Origin: Chondromyces crocatus
GTDB taxonomy: Bacteria; Myxococcota_A; Polyangia; Polyangiales; Polyangiaceae
Reading direction: 5' to 3'
NCBI RefSeq assembly: GCF_001189295.1
Contig: NZ_CP012159.1
Coordinates: 5,286,525-5,350,524 of the forward strand
DNA length: 64,000 bases
Positions 37,685 to 47,444 of this stretch are shown here, piece after piece. Below the pieces are notes generated by a model. It did not search any database, was not told the DNA's origin, and was given only the letters and a program-made list of their open reading frames with translations. A program made the translations under genes and the position numbers. Within the stretch, counting starts at the first letter, position 1. Every line of letters starts with the position of its first letter.

Positions 37685-39355
37685 TCACTTGCACTTCTTG
37701 AGGAACTTCCCGCAGTTCTGTTTGGTGGGCGTGGCGACGGGCGTCTGCGTCGTCGTCGTCGTCTGCCTGGGAGCCGCGGCGAGCGTGATCTCCTTCTCCA
37801 ACGGCTTGCCCGGCTCGACCACGATCGTCTCCACGTGCGTGACGAAGCCCGCGCGCTTCGCCCCGAGACGGTAGCTCCCGGGGGCGAGCTGGATGTCCCC
37901 GCTCTCCACCTTGGTGTTGATCGTGATCGTGTCGCACGCCTCTGGCATGCACGTGATCTTGATCGGCACCTTCGCCGTCGCCGGATCCTCGGCCGGAGGC
38001 TCCTCGGGCTTCGCGGCGCTGTCGTCGGGGGGCGTTGGCGGAGGCGTCTCGTTGGTCGCCACCGCCTCCGTCGGTGCGCCGGTCTCGGCCGGCGGCGGAG
38101 ACTCGGGCGTCGACGTGCTGGCCGTGTTCGTCGCCTCGGGCGTCGCGCCACTGTCGGAGCTTCCGATCAGGTACCAGGCCGTCCCTGCCCCGATCGCCAG
38201 CAGCACCGCGGCCACGCCCACCACGATCGGCATCGCCTTCCCGCCAGGAGCGCGCGGCGCGCCGCCCGCTTGACCGGCGCCACCGGGCAGCGGCACGTGC
38301 GTCTGCTGCGTCGAAGGCGGCATGTCCGGACCCGGCGGCATGGCCTGCGCCCCGCCTCCGAAACCACCTCCCGCTCGCAGCGCGTCGACCGACGGATACC
38401 CACCGGAGAGATCGCTCCCCCTCGGCCCAGGAGGCCCAGGATCCACCGCGTACGCCGACGAGTTGCTCGGGATCGCCAGCGTGTTCGCCTGACCGAGCCC
38501 ACTCGGGAACCCTCCGAACGACGCCGCGAACTCCGTCATCGAGCGGTAACGCTCCCGCGGATCGAGCGCCAGCGCGCGCGCGAAGATCGGATCCAGCCCG
38601 GGATCGAGCGGCGCACCCAGCTCGTTGGCGCGCGCGGACGCCGGCACCCGCGGCGACAGGACCTCCTGCTGCCACGAGCCCAGATCGGGCGCCCCCTGGC
38701 ACGAGCGCCAGTACGGCCGCCCCACCAGCGCATAGAACGCCACCAGCGCCGCCGAGAACACGTCCGTCGCTGCGCTGGGCGGCACGCCGCCTTGCACCTG
38801 CTCCGGCGCCATCCACGGCGCCGCAACGACGTACCCCTCCTGCGTCGGCAGCACGCTCCGCGCCAGGATCGTCCCGAAGTCGGTGACCTTCAGGTTGCCC
38901 GGTGAGTGCGCGTCCACGAAGAGGTTCGTCGGCTTGAGCCCCAGGTGGAAGAACTCCCGGCTGTGCGCCGCGTCCAGCACCGCCGCCAGCGTGCGCAGCA
39001 TCGCGCTCACCTCGTCGGGGGACATCGGCCGACGCGCCACGAGCTGTGCCACCGACGGGTTCGGGATGAACTCCGTGACCGTGAACGGCGCCGCCGTCGC
39101 CTGATCGTAGCCAGCCTCCAGGACGTGCGCGGCCAGGTCCGCCGGCAGCGAGTTCGTCGCGGCCACGTACTGCTGGAGCTGCCCCATCAGATCGGGCCGC
39201 TGCCCGATCATCGGCGCGTACGCCTTGAGGGCCACCTCCCGCCCATCCGCCGACATGGCACGGAACGTCGCGGACGCGCCTCCGTAGCCGAGCAGCGCCC
39301 GCACGGTGAACTTGCCCGCGATGGGCGTACCGGGTGCGAAGTTCGGTGCGCTCAC
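37685..39355 (-). CDS. Membrane-anchored Ser/Thr pseudokinase with PEGA-like tail
   Basis: This 556-residue protein has an N-terminal protein-kinase fold (about 12-290). Present are a glycine-rich loop (LLGYGGASATFRA), the ATP-anchoring lysine K44 (VALK), DFG (D159-G161) and the APE-like APWMAPEQ. The catalytic loop is H137-L138-G139-L140-K141-P142-T143-N144, so the catalytic Asp of HRD is replaced by Gly. A Pro/Gly-rich linker, one membrane helix (about 365-387), a Pro/Thr/Glu-rich stalk and a PEGA-like domain (about 455-530) follow. Phosphotransfer is unlikely, although ATP binding may persist. It begins 4 bp after the lipoprotein gene upstream and is co-transcribed with it. Confidence 0.88.
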   Translation of the reverse strand: MSAPNFAPGTPIAGKFTVRALLGYGGASATFRAMSADGREVALKAYAPMIGQRPDLMGQLQQYVAATNSLPADLAAHVLEAGYDQATAAPFTVTEFIPNPSVAQLVARRPMSPDEVSAMLRTLAAVLDAAHSREFFHLGLKPTNLFVDAHSPGNLKVTDFGTILARSVLPTQEGYVVAAPWMAPEQVQGGVPPSAATDVFSAALVAFYALVGRPYWRSCQGAPDLGSWQQEVLSPRVPASARANELGAPLDPGLDPIFARALALDPRERYRSMTEFAASFGGFPSGLGQANTLAIPSNSSAYAVDPGPPGPRGSDLSGGYPSVDALRAGGGFGGGAQAMPPGPDMPPSTQQTHVPLPGGAGQAGGAPRAPGGKAMPIVVGVAAVLLAIGAGTAWYLIGSSDSGATPEATNTASTSTPESPPPAETGAPTEAVATNETPPPTPPDDSAAKPEEPPAEDPATAKVPIKITCMPEACDTITINTKVESGDIQLAPGSYRLGAKRAGFVTHVETIVVEPGKPLEKEITLAAAPRQTTTTTQTPVATPTKQNCGKFLKKCK

Positions 39356-39359
39356 AGCG

Positions 39360-40001
39360 TCACTTGCCCGCGACGGCGATCGAGTCGATGGACTCCAGGA
39401 TGGAGGCGTCGGAGCCCGTGCTGTCGTCCTCCGGCACGAACCCGATCCCGAGGAGCACCTTCCCCTCGCCCGTCGGGCCCGCGAAGATCAAGAGCGGCCC
39501 CTTCTTGTCGCCGCGCGCCGCGCCATCGATCTGCCAGAGGCCGATCTTCAGGTCGCCGACGGCCTTCTCTTCGAGCGGCTTCTTCCAGGTCACCTTCTTC
39601 TTCGGGACCGTCACGCCGATCTGCTTCGCCAGCTCCTCGACGGCCTCGTCGCGCTTCGCAGGCTCCTGCTTCGCGTCCGTGCCCGTCTCCACCTCGGCGA
39701 TCGCCAGGGCGGCGCCGTCGGCCGAGTGCTGAGAGACCGTCGCGTCCGCACCTTGCGCGTAGGTCCAGCCGTTGATCGGGTGGATCACGTGCGAGCTCTT
39801 CGCGATCTTCGCGCGCGTGTCCGCGCCCGACTCACACTTCTCCTCGAGCGCCTCGCAGGGTTTCGGCTTGGGGGGATCCGGCGTCTCCTGCACGGGCTCC
39901 GGGATGTCCTGCGACGGACTCTCGGGCGCCGGCGTCGAGCTGCATGCGGAGGACAGCGCCGCAGCGCTGAGCACCAGGAAGGTCCAGGTTCGAAGCTCCA
40001 T
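39360..40001 (-). CDS. Lipoprotein upstream of the pseudokinase
   Basis: This 213-residue protein has the lipoprotein signal MELRTWTFLVLSAAALSSAC, then a Ser/Pro-rich linker. The mature part has a conserved-looking core of mixed strands (HVIHPINGWTYAQGADATV, EVETGTDAKQEP, VGDLKIGLWQIDGAARGDKKGPLLI) and ends with DASILESIDSIAVAGK. I do not recognise the family. It lies 4 bp before the pseudokinase start, so the two probably act together at the cell envelope. The ATG at 40001 follows directly from the signal peptide. Confidence 0.78.
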   Translation of the reverse strand: MELRTWTFLVLSAAALSSACSSTPAPESPSQDIPEPVQETPDPPKPKPCEALEEKCESGADTRAKIAKSSHVIHPINGWTYAQGADATVSQHSADGAALAIAEVETGTDAKQEPAKRDEAVEELAKQIGVTVPKKKVTWKKPLEEKAVGDLKIGLWQIDGAARGDKKGPLLIFAGPTGEGKVLLGIGFVPEDDSTGSDASILESIDSIAVAGK

Positions 40002-40361
40002 ATCGCGATGCGAGCCTCGCAGAAGCCGGCCCGCCGCCGCAAGTAAAGAGATGGGGCTCCCGGGGTGGACCCGAGGCGCCCTGGGGGACGGGTGGAGAGC
40101 CGGACCGGGGCAGGGAAGGCGGCGAAAGGAAGCGGGGGCCAGCGGGGCCTGGGGCAGGCCATCGAGGGAGGGCCTGCGGGGGTCGAGGAAGGGCCGCGTC
40201 GGGCGGGAGTGAGGCGGTCCCAGCAGAGCCGCCTGACCCAGCAGCAAACAACACGCTTGAAAGTGGGAAGGGATCGCGGGGGGGTAGAGCCCCCCATGCC
40301 GACGCGACCCGGCGGCGGAGGCCCACGCGCCGGGGTGAGGAACGAAGCCGCTCGCCGCGGG
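40002..40361. other. Intergenic region without recognisable features
   Basis: This 360-bp stretch lies between two minus-strand genes (the DUF4340 gene upstream and the lipoprotein downstream). It is purine-rich and has no convincing gene, repeat or hairpin. It must contain the promoter of the lipoprotein-pseudokinase operon, but no clear -35/-10 was found. Confidence 0.5.
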
Positions 40362-41393
40362 TTACTTCACGACCGCGCCGAGGTCCTGCTCGACCTGCTC
40401 TGCCACGGTCGCGGGCACCTTCCCGGGAAGGCGGAGCCGCTCGGTGACCAGGTAGTACTCGGGCTTCCCGCCCTCGGCTGCCGGCCCCTTCTGCAGCTCC
40501 ACATACCCCAGCTCGCCAGCGGCGCCGGTGTAGTCCACCCGCACCACCGTCGTGCCGCCCTCGGGCGCGCTGACCACGTACTCGGTCGGGCGGAGCCGAT
40601 CGAGCTTCGTCATCCAGTTCCCGGCCGTCTCGTCGGCTTGCCCCTCGCTCGCGGGATCGGCCCAGAACTTCTTCCCGTCCGCCCCGCTGCTGCGCGACAG
40701 CTCGCGCGACTTGTCCCCGGCCGTCACCTTGGCCCGCGACACGTCGACGTCACGCCACTCGTGCAGATCGCGCTCCATCAGCCGCGACTCCGCCTGATCC
40801 ACGTCCCGGAAGATGTCGCCCTTGACCGCGTACACCTCACCCGTCGCCGGATCCCGCACGTACCGGTCGGCGCCACCGGGCGTCGCCGCACCGAACTCCA
40901 GCTTCCGCTCGGCGCCCTTCAAGGTCACCGTCAGCGTCCCTTCGGGCGCGTCCAGCCCGAACTCCGCCGCGCGCTCCTCGCCGATCTTCCCGATCGCCCG
41001 CAGCGCCTTGAGCGGCGAGAGCAGCTCCGCGAGCTTCGTCCCGGCGCCCACCGACAGGAACGTCGTGGACTTGGCCGGCTGCGGCTCGTGATCGTGCGCG
41101 TGATCGTGACCGTCTTCCTCGCCCTCGGGGTGCGGCTTCGGTGCAGCCGCCTCCCGCTCGCTCGTCCCGAGGAAGTAGCGCCCGGCCTTGTCCTGCTTCG
41201 CTTCCAGGACGACCTTCTTCTTCTTCCCCTCGAAGACCACGCGCGACACGTCGTCTGCCCGCCCTTGCCACACCGTCACGTCGGCCTGGGACAGGGCAGT
41301 CGCCTTCTTGTCGCGCGTCCACACCCCGATCGCGCACACCGCCGCCACGACGAGCAGCCCGAGGTGCACGAAGAAACCGCGATCCACCTTCAT
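40362..41393 (-). CDS. DUF4340 domain protein of the Gld-type ABC operon
   Basis: This 343-residue protein has an N-terminal membrane anchor (FFVHLGLLVVAAVCAIGVW) and a periplasmic DUF4340-type domain, whose typical elements are VVFEGKKKKVVLEAKQ, LKALRAIGKI and the later ADRYVRDPATGEVYAVKGDIF. DUF4340 proteins accompany GldG-like ABC components. An unusual His/Asp/Glu-rich insert GEEDGHDHAHDHEPQP sits at residues 91-106 and looks like a metal-binding loop. The start ATG at 41393 overlaps the GldG-like stop (ATGA). Confidence 0.88.
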   Translation of the reverse strand: MKVDRGFFVHLGLLVVAAVCAIGVWTRDKKATALSQADVTVWQGRADDVSRVVFEGKKKKVVLEAKQDKAGRYFLGTSEREAAAPKPHPEGEEDGHDHAHDHEPQPAKSTTFLSVGAGTKLAELLSPLKALRAIGKIGEERAAEFGLDAPEGTLTVTLKGAERKLEFGAATPGGADRYVRDPATGEVYAVKGDIFRDVDQAESRLMERDLHEWRDVDVSRAKVTAGDKSRELSRSSGADGKKFWADPASEGQADETAGNWMTKLDRLRPTEYVVSAPEGGTTVVRVDYTGAAGELGYVELQKGPAAEGGKPEYYLVTERLRLPGKVPATVAEQVEQDLGAVVK

Positions 41394-43348
41394 GCGCTCC
41401 TCCCACGCCGACCACGGCGCGTCACGATGAGCCCCAGGCCCAGCACCACGGCCGGCCCGAGCGCGATGGTCCCCCAGAACCAGAGCTGATCCTTCTCCTT
41501 CGTGTGCTCGATCCGCGCGTCTTCCGCCGTCGTGATCGTGCCGGCGAAGCTCTCCTCGCCGCCCAGCCACCGGATCGCATCCAGCACCAGCACCACGTTG
41601 GGATCGTTGCCGAACGCCGCGTCGCTCAGCGCGTCCGCGTCGGCGACCACGAACGCCCGCAGCTCCTTCTTGTCGTTCCCCTCGCCGCCGATCTCCTTCG
41701 AGACCGCTGCCGCCAGGTTGTACGTCGACCGCTTCTCGCCGTCGGCGTCGAACGTGAAGTTCCCGTTCGGATCCTCGAACGTCTCCCCCATCGACTTGAT
41801 GGTGAAGTCGACCTTCTCGCTCCCGCCCTCGCGCTTGTCGAGCGACGACACCCCGGGGAACAGCGTCGGTGCCCGCGCCGCGTTGCGGCTCAGCGTCGAC
41901 ACCGAAGCGTGCGACGAGTACCGCGTGCTCACCAGGTTCGAGCGGTCCGCGTCGTTGTACCGACGCCGCACGTAGACCTTGTCGTTCGCCAGTGGCGTGG
42001 GCTTCCAGGTGAGGCCCACGATCTCCGCCAGCGGATCCAGGTCCACCTTCGCGTCCGGATCGAGCCCCATGAGGAGCTTCCCGCCCTCGTCGGCGAAGCG
42101 CTTCAGCGCCGCGACCTCTTCCGGCAGGAGCGCCTTCGCCGGCCCGAGCACGATCACCAGGAACGCGTCCTTCGGGATCTCGCTCCCCAGCCCTTGCCCG
42201 AGGCCCAGGTCCTTCACCACGTAGTTCTGCGACTCGAGCAGCTTGCGCAGGTTCTTCGCGCTCCTGCCCTCCTTCGCCTCCGCGCCCGTGGCCTCGTTCA
42301 GCTCCCCGTGGCCGACGGTGAAGTACGCCGTCCGCTGCGAGCGCACCACCTTGAGCAGCGCCTTCTGGAAGTCCGCGTCGAGCGTCTTCAGCTTCGCCGC
42401 CGCCGTCTTGATGTCGGCGCCGACCGTCACCAGCTCCCGTGCAGGCCCGCGCGTCAGCACGATGACCCCGTCCTGGGTGACCTTCGCTTCCTTGGCCAGG
42501 GCCGGCACGACCAGCCGATCCTGCACCTCGACCTCCAGGCTCGGCGCGCCCTTCGCGAGCTCGCGCAGGTAGCCCTCGACCTCCACCCCCACCTCGTTGA
42601 GCTGAGGGAAGAACGCCGTCACCTTCACCGGCTCGGTCAGCGACTGCGCCACCTTCAGCGTCGACTCGCTCGCCCGCGACGTGCGGAAGTACGAGAAGTC
42701 CGCCTTGATGTCGAGTTCACCCGCCGCGTACACGAACAGCGCCGTGTAGACCGCCGCGAACGACAGCGCCATCGCCGACAACGTCGCCGCGCGGACCCGC
42801 CGCCCTTCGAGCTGAGGCGCCCGCCGCATCGGCGCGAGGGCCAGCTCCCCGAAGAACATCGGCAGCGTCGCCACCACGAGCAGCCCGATCCACCCCACCG
42901 TGGTCGCCCCGTGGATGCGCGCCCGCGTCTCCGGCGCCGCCTTCGCCACCCCGAGCAGCGCCCGCCCCGTGTCCGTCGTGCTGAAGTACAGCCCGATCGC
43001 CACGAGCCCGAGCAGCGACAGGAGCGCCAGCGCGCGCTCGATCGCCGCCCGCTCCCCGCGCTCCCGGAGCGCCGCCACGAAGCGCAGCGCCGTCACCAGC
43101 GCCACCAGCGCCACGCCGATCCCGGACAGCGTGTACCGCGCCGCATCGAACGTCGGCACCACCCGCTCCCCGAGGAACAGGAGCAACAGCGCACCCAGGT
43201 ACGCCGGCACCATCCACGCACCCGGCTGCACCTGGAACGCTGCCGGCGCTGCGTGCGCCTTCACCGGAGCCTTCGTCTCGGCTGCCTTCGCGGAAGCCTT
43301 CTCGTCGGCCGCAGCCGACTTCGGATCCTTCTCGTCCTTCACCGCCAC
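41390..43348 (-). CDS. GldG-like ABC-system auxiliary protein
   Basis: This 652-residue protein has a charged Lys/Ala N-terminus and several membrane helices in the first 210 residues, then a large extracytoplasmic region with the GldG-type signatures DFSYFRTSRASESTLKVAQS, PVKVTAFFPQLNEVGVEVEG and DGVIVLTRGPARELV. It ends with one membrane helix (WFWGTIALGPAVVLGLGLIV) and a basic tail. GldG with GldA and GldF forms an ABC-2 type complex tied to gliding or export in Bacteroidetes; in myxobacteria its role is not defined. It overlaps the permease by 10 bp. Confidence 0.9.
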   Translation of the reverse strand: MAVKDEKDPKSAAADEKASAKAAETKAPVKAHAAPAAFQVQPGAWMVPAYLGALLLLFLGERVVPTFDAARYTLSGIGVALVALVTALRFVAALRERGERAAIERALALLSLLGLVAIGLYFSTTDTGRALLGVAKAAPETRARIHGATTVGWIGLLVVATLPMFFGELALAPMRRAPQLEGRRVRAATLSAMALSFAAVYTALFVYAAGELDIKADFSYFRTSRASESTLKVAQSLTEPVKVTAFFPQLNEVGVEVEGYLRELAKGAPSLEVEVQDRLVVPALAKEAKVTQDGVIVLTRGPARELVTVGADIKTAAAKLKTLDADFQKALLKVVRSQRTAYFTVGHGELNEATGAEAKEGRSAKNLRKLLESQNYVVKDLGLGQGLGSEIPKDAFLVIVLGPAKALLPEEVAALKRFADEGGKLLMGLDPDAKVDLDPLAEIVGLTWKPTPLANDKVYVRRRYNDADRSNLVSTRYSSHASVSTLSRNAARAPTLFPGVSSLDKREGGSEKVDFTIKSMGETFEDPNGNFTFDADGEKRSTYNLAAAVSKEIGGEGNDKKELRAFVVADADALSDAAFGNDPNVVLVLDAIRWLGGEESFAGTITTAEDARIEHTKEKDQLWFWGTIALGPAVVLGLGLIVTRRGRRGRSA

Positions 43349-44060
43349 CTCCGCGCCTTCAGCGTGTGCGTCGCGGCCAGCAAGAAGAAGTAAGCCACGG
43401 CCACGTAGTAGAGGACGTTCTCCAGCCGCAGCACCCCGTTCAGGAACGGCCGCTGCCGCTGCGGGTACAGGTTCAGCGCGAACAGGAAGTCGTTCACCGG
43501 CGGCTCCGTCACCCGGGCCACCCAGAACAGGAGCGCCAGCGTCACCAGGATCGCTGCGCCCCCGATCATCGCCACCACCTGGTTCGACGCCAGGGTCGAC
43601 GCGAAGATCCCGATCGACAGCGCCGCCCCGCCCGCGAGCAGCACGCCCGCGTAGCCGGTCAGAATGTGCCCGATCGACACCTTCCCGTTCACGAAGATCA
43701 GGAGCGGCATGTACACCGTCGTCAGCGTCATCAGCCCGATCAGAGCGAACGCCGCCAGGAACTTCCCGGCGATGATCTCCCCGTCACGGATCGGCGCCGT
43801 GCGCAGCAGCACCAGCGTCCCGTGCTCCCGCTCTCCGGCGACCAGCCGCATGCTCAAGATCAGCGCCGCCACCATGGTCACCACACAGGTCCCGTCCAGG
43901 AACCGGAGCAGCACCTCCGACGACAGCTTCGGCCCCGACCCGAGCCCGTACGCCTGAAAGTAGATCCCCTCGATCAGCAGCGCCCCTGCGGCCACGATGT
44001 AGCCGAGCAGCGATCGAAGGTACGCGGAGAGTTCTCTCCGCGCGACGAGCAGCGCCCCTC

Positions 44061-44064
<4 letters not shown>
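43339..44064 (-). CDS. ABC-2 type permease, GldF-like
   Basis: This 241-residue integral membrane protein has six hydrophobic helices. The cytoplasmic loop MRLVAGEREHGTLVLLRTAPIRDGEIIAGKFLAA is characteristic of ABC-2 permeases, and the N-terminus ARRELSAYLRSLLGYIVAAG fits GldF. It forms the membrane channel with the ATPase upstream. The start overlaps the ATPase stop (ATGA). Confidence 0.93.
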
Positions 44065-45098
<1,034 letters not shown>

Positions 45099-45189
45099 GA
45101 GCGCACCGTCCAGGTTGGGGTGGCACTCGGGGGGGCCGCAAACGCTGCCGGCCGCCCGAAGCGCCAGCGGCCCCTTACAACGGAGAGCC

Positions 45190-45205
45190 CGGGAAATCAT
45201 TCCCG
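45190..45205. promoter_or_regulatory. Short palindrome between divergent ABC and MFS genes
   Basis: CGGGAA, a 4-base spacer ATCA, and TTCCCG form a perfect inverted repeat in the 290-bp space between the ABC ATPase and MFS genes. It has the size of a dimeric regulator site, but nothing else supports this. Confidence 0.35.
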
Positions 45206-45388
45206 AGGTCGCTCCCTGGGCCCCGATCCCTGCCTCTCCACCTGGTCCTGCCAGCCCGATTCTGGGGCCTGCCAGAGAACCTCCACCGTCGCCGCAGCAT
45301 CCTACGGCTCGTGCAAAGACCCCCGAGGCGTCATGGGCGTAGCTCGGAAAGACATGGGCAACCCTCGGCGCTTCGGGACAATGACCCC

Positions 45389-46666
45389 ATGGAGAAGCGC
45401 GACGGCGACGCCGTTCCTGTCCCCGGCGCGCTCGATGCGCACCACGAAGGGGCCCCGCAGGACCCAGAGCCCACGCTGGATCGCCGCGGACGTGCCGCCG
45501 TGTTCGTCGTCTTCTTCGTCAACGGCGCCCTCATCGCCCACTGGTTCTCCCGCATCCCCGCCGTGAAGGCGAAACTCCAGGCCACCGACGGCGCGTTCGG
45601 CCTCGCCCTCCTCGCCACCGCCTTCGGCGCCCTCATCTCCATGCCCCTCGTCGGCGTGTGGACTGCGCGCCTCGGCAGCCGCGTCCTCACCGTGGCCAGC
45701 GCCATCGGCCTCTGCCTCTGCAACGCCGCGCTGCCCTTCGCCCCCAGCCTCCCGCTGCTCGCCGTCGCGCTCCTCCTCTGGGGCGCGAGCAACGGCGCCC
45801 TCGACGTCTCGATGAACGGCCAGGCGGTGACCGTCGAGAAGACCTACCGCCGCTCCATCATGTCCTCGTTCCACGCGGCCTTCAGCCTCGGAGGCATGGC
45901 CGGCGCCTTGCTCGGAGGCCGCATCGCCGCGGCCGACGTGGGCCCATCGCCTCATCTCGTCGGCGTCAGCCTCGTGAGCTTGCTCCTCTTCCTCGCGGCT
46001 GCACCTGGCCTGGTCCACGGCGCTGGCAAGGCGCGTGCAGCCGGCCCGGCGTTCTCCTTTCCTGCGCGCTGGTTGCTTTCCCTCGGCGTCATCGGCCTTT
46101 GCTCCATGCTTGGCGAGGGCGCCGTCGCCGACTGGTCGGCCGTGTACCTGCGCGAGGTGCTGGGGACGAGCGAGGGCTACGCCGCGATGGGCTACGCCGC
46201 CTTCAGCTCGACCATGGCCGTGGGCCGCCTCGCTGGCGATCGCCTCACCGAGCGCCTCGGCGCCGGCACCTTGGTGCGCGCCGGAGGCTGGCTCTCCGCG
46301 GTGGGCCTCTGCGTGGCGCTGATCTCCGGCACCCCCGCGATGGGCGTCGTCGGCTTCGCTTGCGTCGGCGCCGGCCTCTCGATCGTCGCGCCCCTCGTGT
46401 TCGGCGCCGCCGGCCGCAATGCCAGGAACTCGGGCCAGGCCATCGCCGCCGTGACCACCACCAGCTACCTGGGCTTCTTCCTCGGCCCGCCACTCATCGG
46501 CTTGCTCAGCGATGCGCTCACCGTGCGCGGTGGCCTCGGCGTGGTCGTCGTCACCTCGGTCCTGATCGCCGTTCTCGCCAGCGTTCGCTCCACACGCCTG
46601 AACGGCACCTCTTCTCCCGAGGGAGAGGAAGGACGCCACGACGACCCGCTGGAAGAGCCGACCTGA
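45389..46666 (+). CDS. Major facilitator superfamily permease, YbjJ/fucose-permease type
   Basis: This 425-residue transporter has 12 predicted helices. The start of the first (AAVFVVFFVNGALIAHWFSRIPAVK), the motif LVGVWTARLGSRVL between helices 2 and 3, the GASNGALDVSMNGQAVTVE segment and SSFHAAFSLGGMAGALLGG all match the YbjJ-like branch of MFS. The substrate is unknown. The ATG at 45389 precedes a 35-residue soluble N-terminus. It is transcribed divergently from the ABC operon and ends just before the repeat region. Confidence 0.92.
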   Translation: MEKRDGDAVPVPGALDAHHEGAPQDPEPTLDRRGRAAVFVVFFVNGALIAHWFSRIPAVKAKLQATDGAFGLALLATAFGALISMPLVGVWTARLGSRVLTVASAIGLCLCNAALPFAPSLPLLAVALLLWGASNGALDVSMNGQAVTVEKTYRRSIMSSFHAAFSLGGMAGALLGGRIAAADVGPSPHLVGVSLVSLLLFLAAAPGLVHGAGKARAAGPAFSFPARWLLSLGVIGLCSMLGEGAVADWSAVYLREVLGTSEGYAAMGYAAFSSTMAVGRLAGDRLTERLGAGTLVRAGGWLSAVGLCVALISGTPAMGVVGFACVGAGLSIVAPLVFGAAGRNARNSGQAIAAVTTTSYLGFFLGPPLIGLLSDALTVRGGLGVVVVTSVLIAVLASVRSTRLNGTSSPEGEEGRHDDPLEEPT

Positions 46667-46744
46667 AATCCCTCTGGCCTCGTCGTCCCTGTCGCTCCTC
46701 GCGTCGCCGCCATCGTCTCGGGAGAGGACCCGCTTCGTCTTGCG

Positions 46745-46822
46745 CGAGAAAGCGCCTCGTTCGCACGAGAAAGCGCCTCGTTCGCACGAGAAAGCGCCTC
46801 GTTCGCACGAGAAAGCGCCTCG
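46745..46822. repeat. 21-bp tandem repeat, 3.7 copies
   Basis: Copies of CGAGAAAGCGCCTCGTTCGCA begin at 46745, 46766, 46787 and 46808, the last one truncated after 15-16 bases. The full copies are identical. Each has a weak internal palindrome (CGAG ... CTCG). The exactness suggests recent expansion. Confidence 0.9.
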
Positions 46823-46870
46823 TGAGGACGGATGCGGGCGTCGCGCGGGCTCCCTGAAGGACGACGCGGT

Positions 46871-47226
46871 GTCGTCCCGAGGACGCGATGACGCCGTGAA
46901 GTTCGTCGCCTTGTCGTCCCGAGGACGACAAGCCTGACGAGATGACGGAGGAGAATCCGCGATGGTCGTCATGATGTCGTCCAGGATGGCGGATGCGACT
47001 CCGCGATGGTCGTCGTGATGTCGTCCCGAGGACGCGACGACGCCGTGAAGTTCGTTGTCCTGTCGTCCCGAGGACGACAAGGCTGACAAGATGGCGGATG
47101 GGCTTCCGCGATGGTTGCAGTGCTGTCGTCCCGAGGCTGCGATGGCTCCGTGAAACGCCTCGTGCTGTCGTCCCGAGGACGCGACGACGCCGTGAGTTTT
47201 GCTGTCCTGTCGTCCTCGGGACCTCA
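46871..47226. repeat. Array of a palindromic word at 42/63-bp spacing
   Basis: The word GTCGTCC(CGA)GGAC occurs at 46871, 46913, 46976 (degenerate), 47020, 47062, 47125, 47167 and 47209 (degenerate). The spacings are 42, 63, 44, 42, 63, 42 and 42 bp. At 46913 the full palindrome is CTTGTCGTCC, loop CGA, GGACGACAAG, a perfect 10-bp stem. Between the copies, two secondary words recur: GACGCCGTGAAGTTCG after the copies at 46871 and 47020, with variants after 47125 and 47167, and TCCGCGATGGT within three units. Confidence 0.85.
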
Positions 47227-47444
47227 TGGATCCGCGCGGGGACGAGGTCGATGCGTCCCACGAAGGGGTGAACGGAGGCCGATGGCCCGACGTCTCGTTC
47301 GAGGACCAACTGCACCCGAGCGCGCGCGGGTCGACCGGCGACGACGGGCGTGTGGAACGTGGAACGTGCGGTGAGGACGGGGGGAAGGGGGACGCGGTGA
47401 TCCGCCACTTGCGTCCGCTGGGCCAACATCCTTGACTCGCGGCC

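Larger units (their letters stand above)
46667..47444. other. Gene-free repeat region before the alpha-2-macroglobulin gene
   Basis: This 778-bp region has no supported gene. It contains a 21-bp tandem repeat (46745-46822) and a palindromic word array (46871-47226), listed separately. From 47227 to 47444 the sequence is not repetitive and should hold the promoter for the alpha-2-macroglobulin operon, but I saw no clear -35/-10. Several long open frames cross the repeats on both strands and look accidental. Confidence 0.6.

Noticed and set aside
46745-47226. Possible CRISPR array
   Set aside because: Repeats are in 21-bp steps with no unique spacers of constant length, and no cas genes are near.
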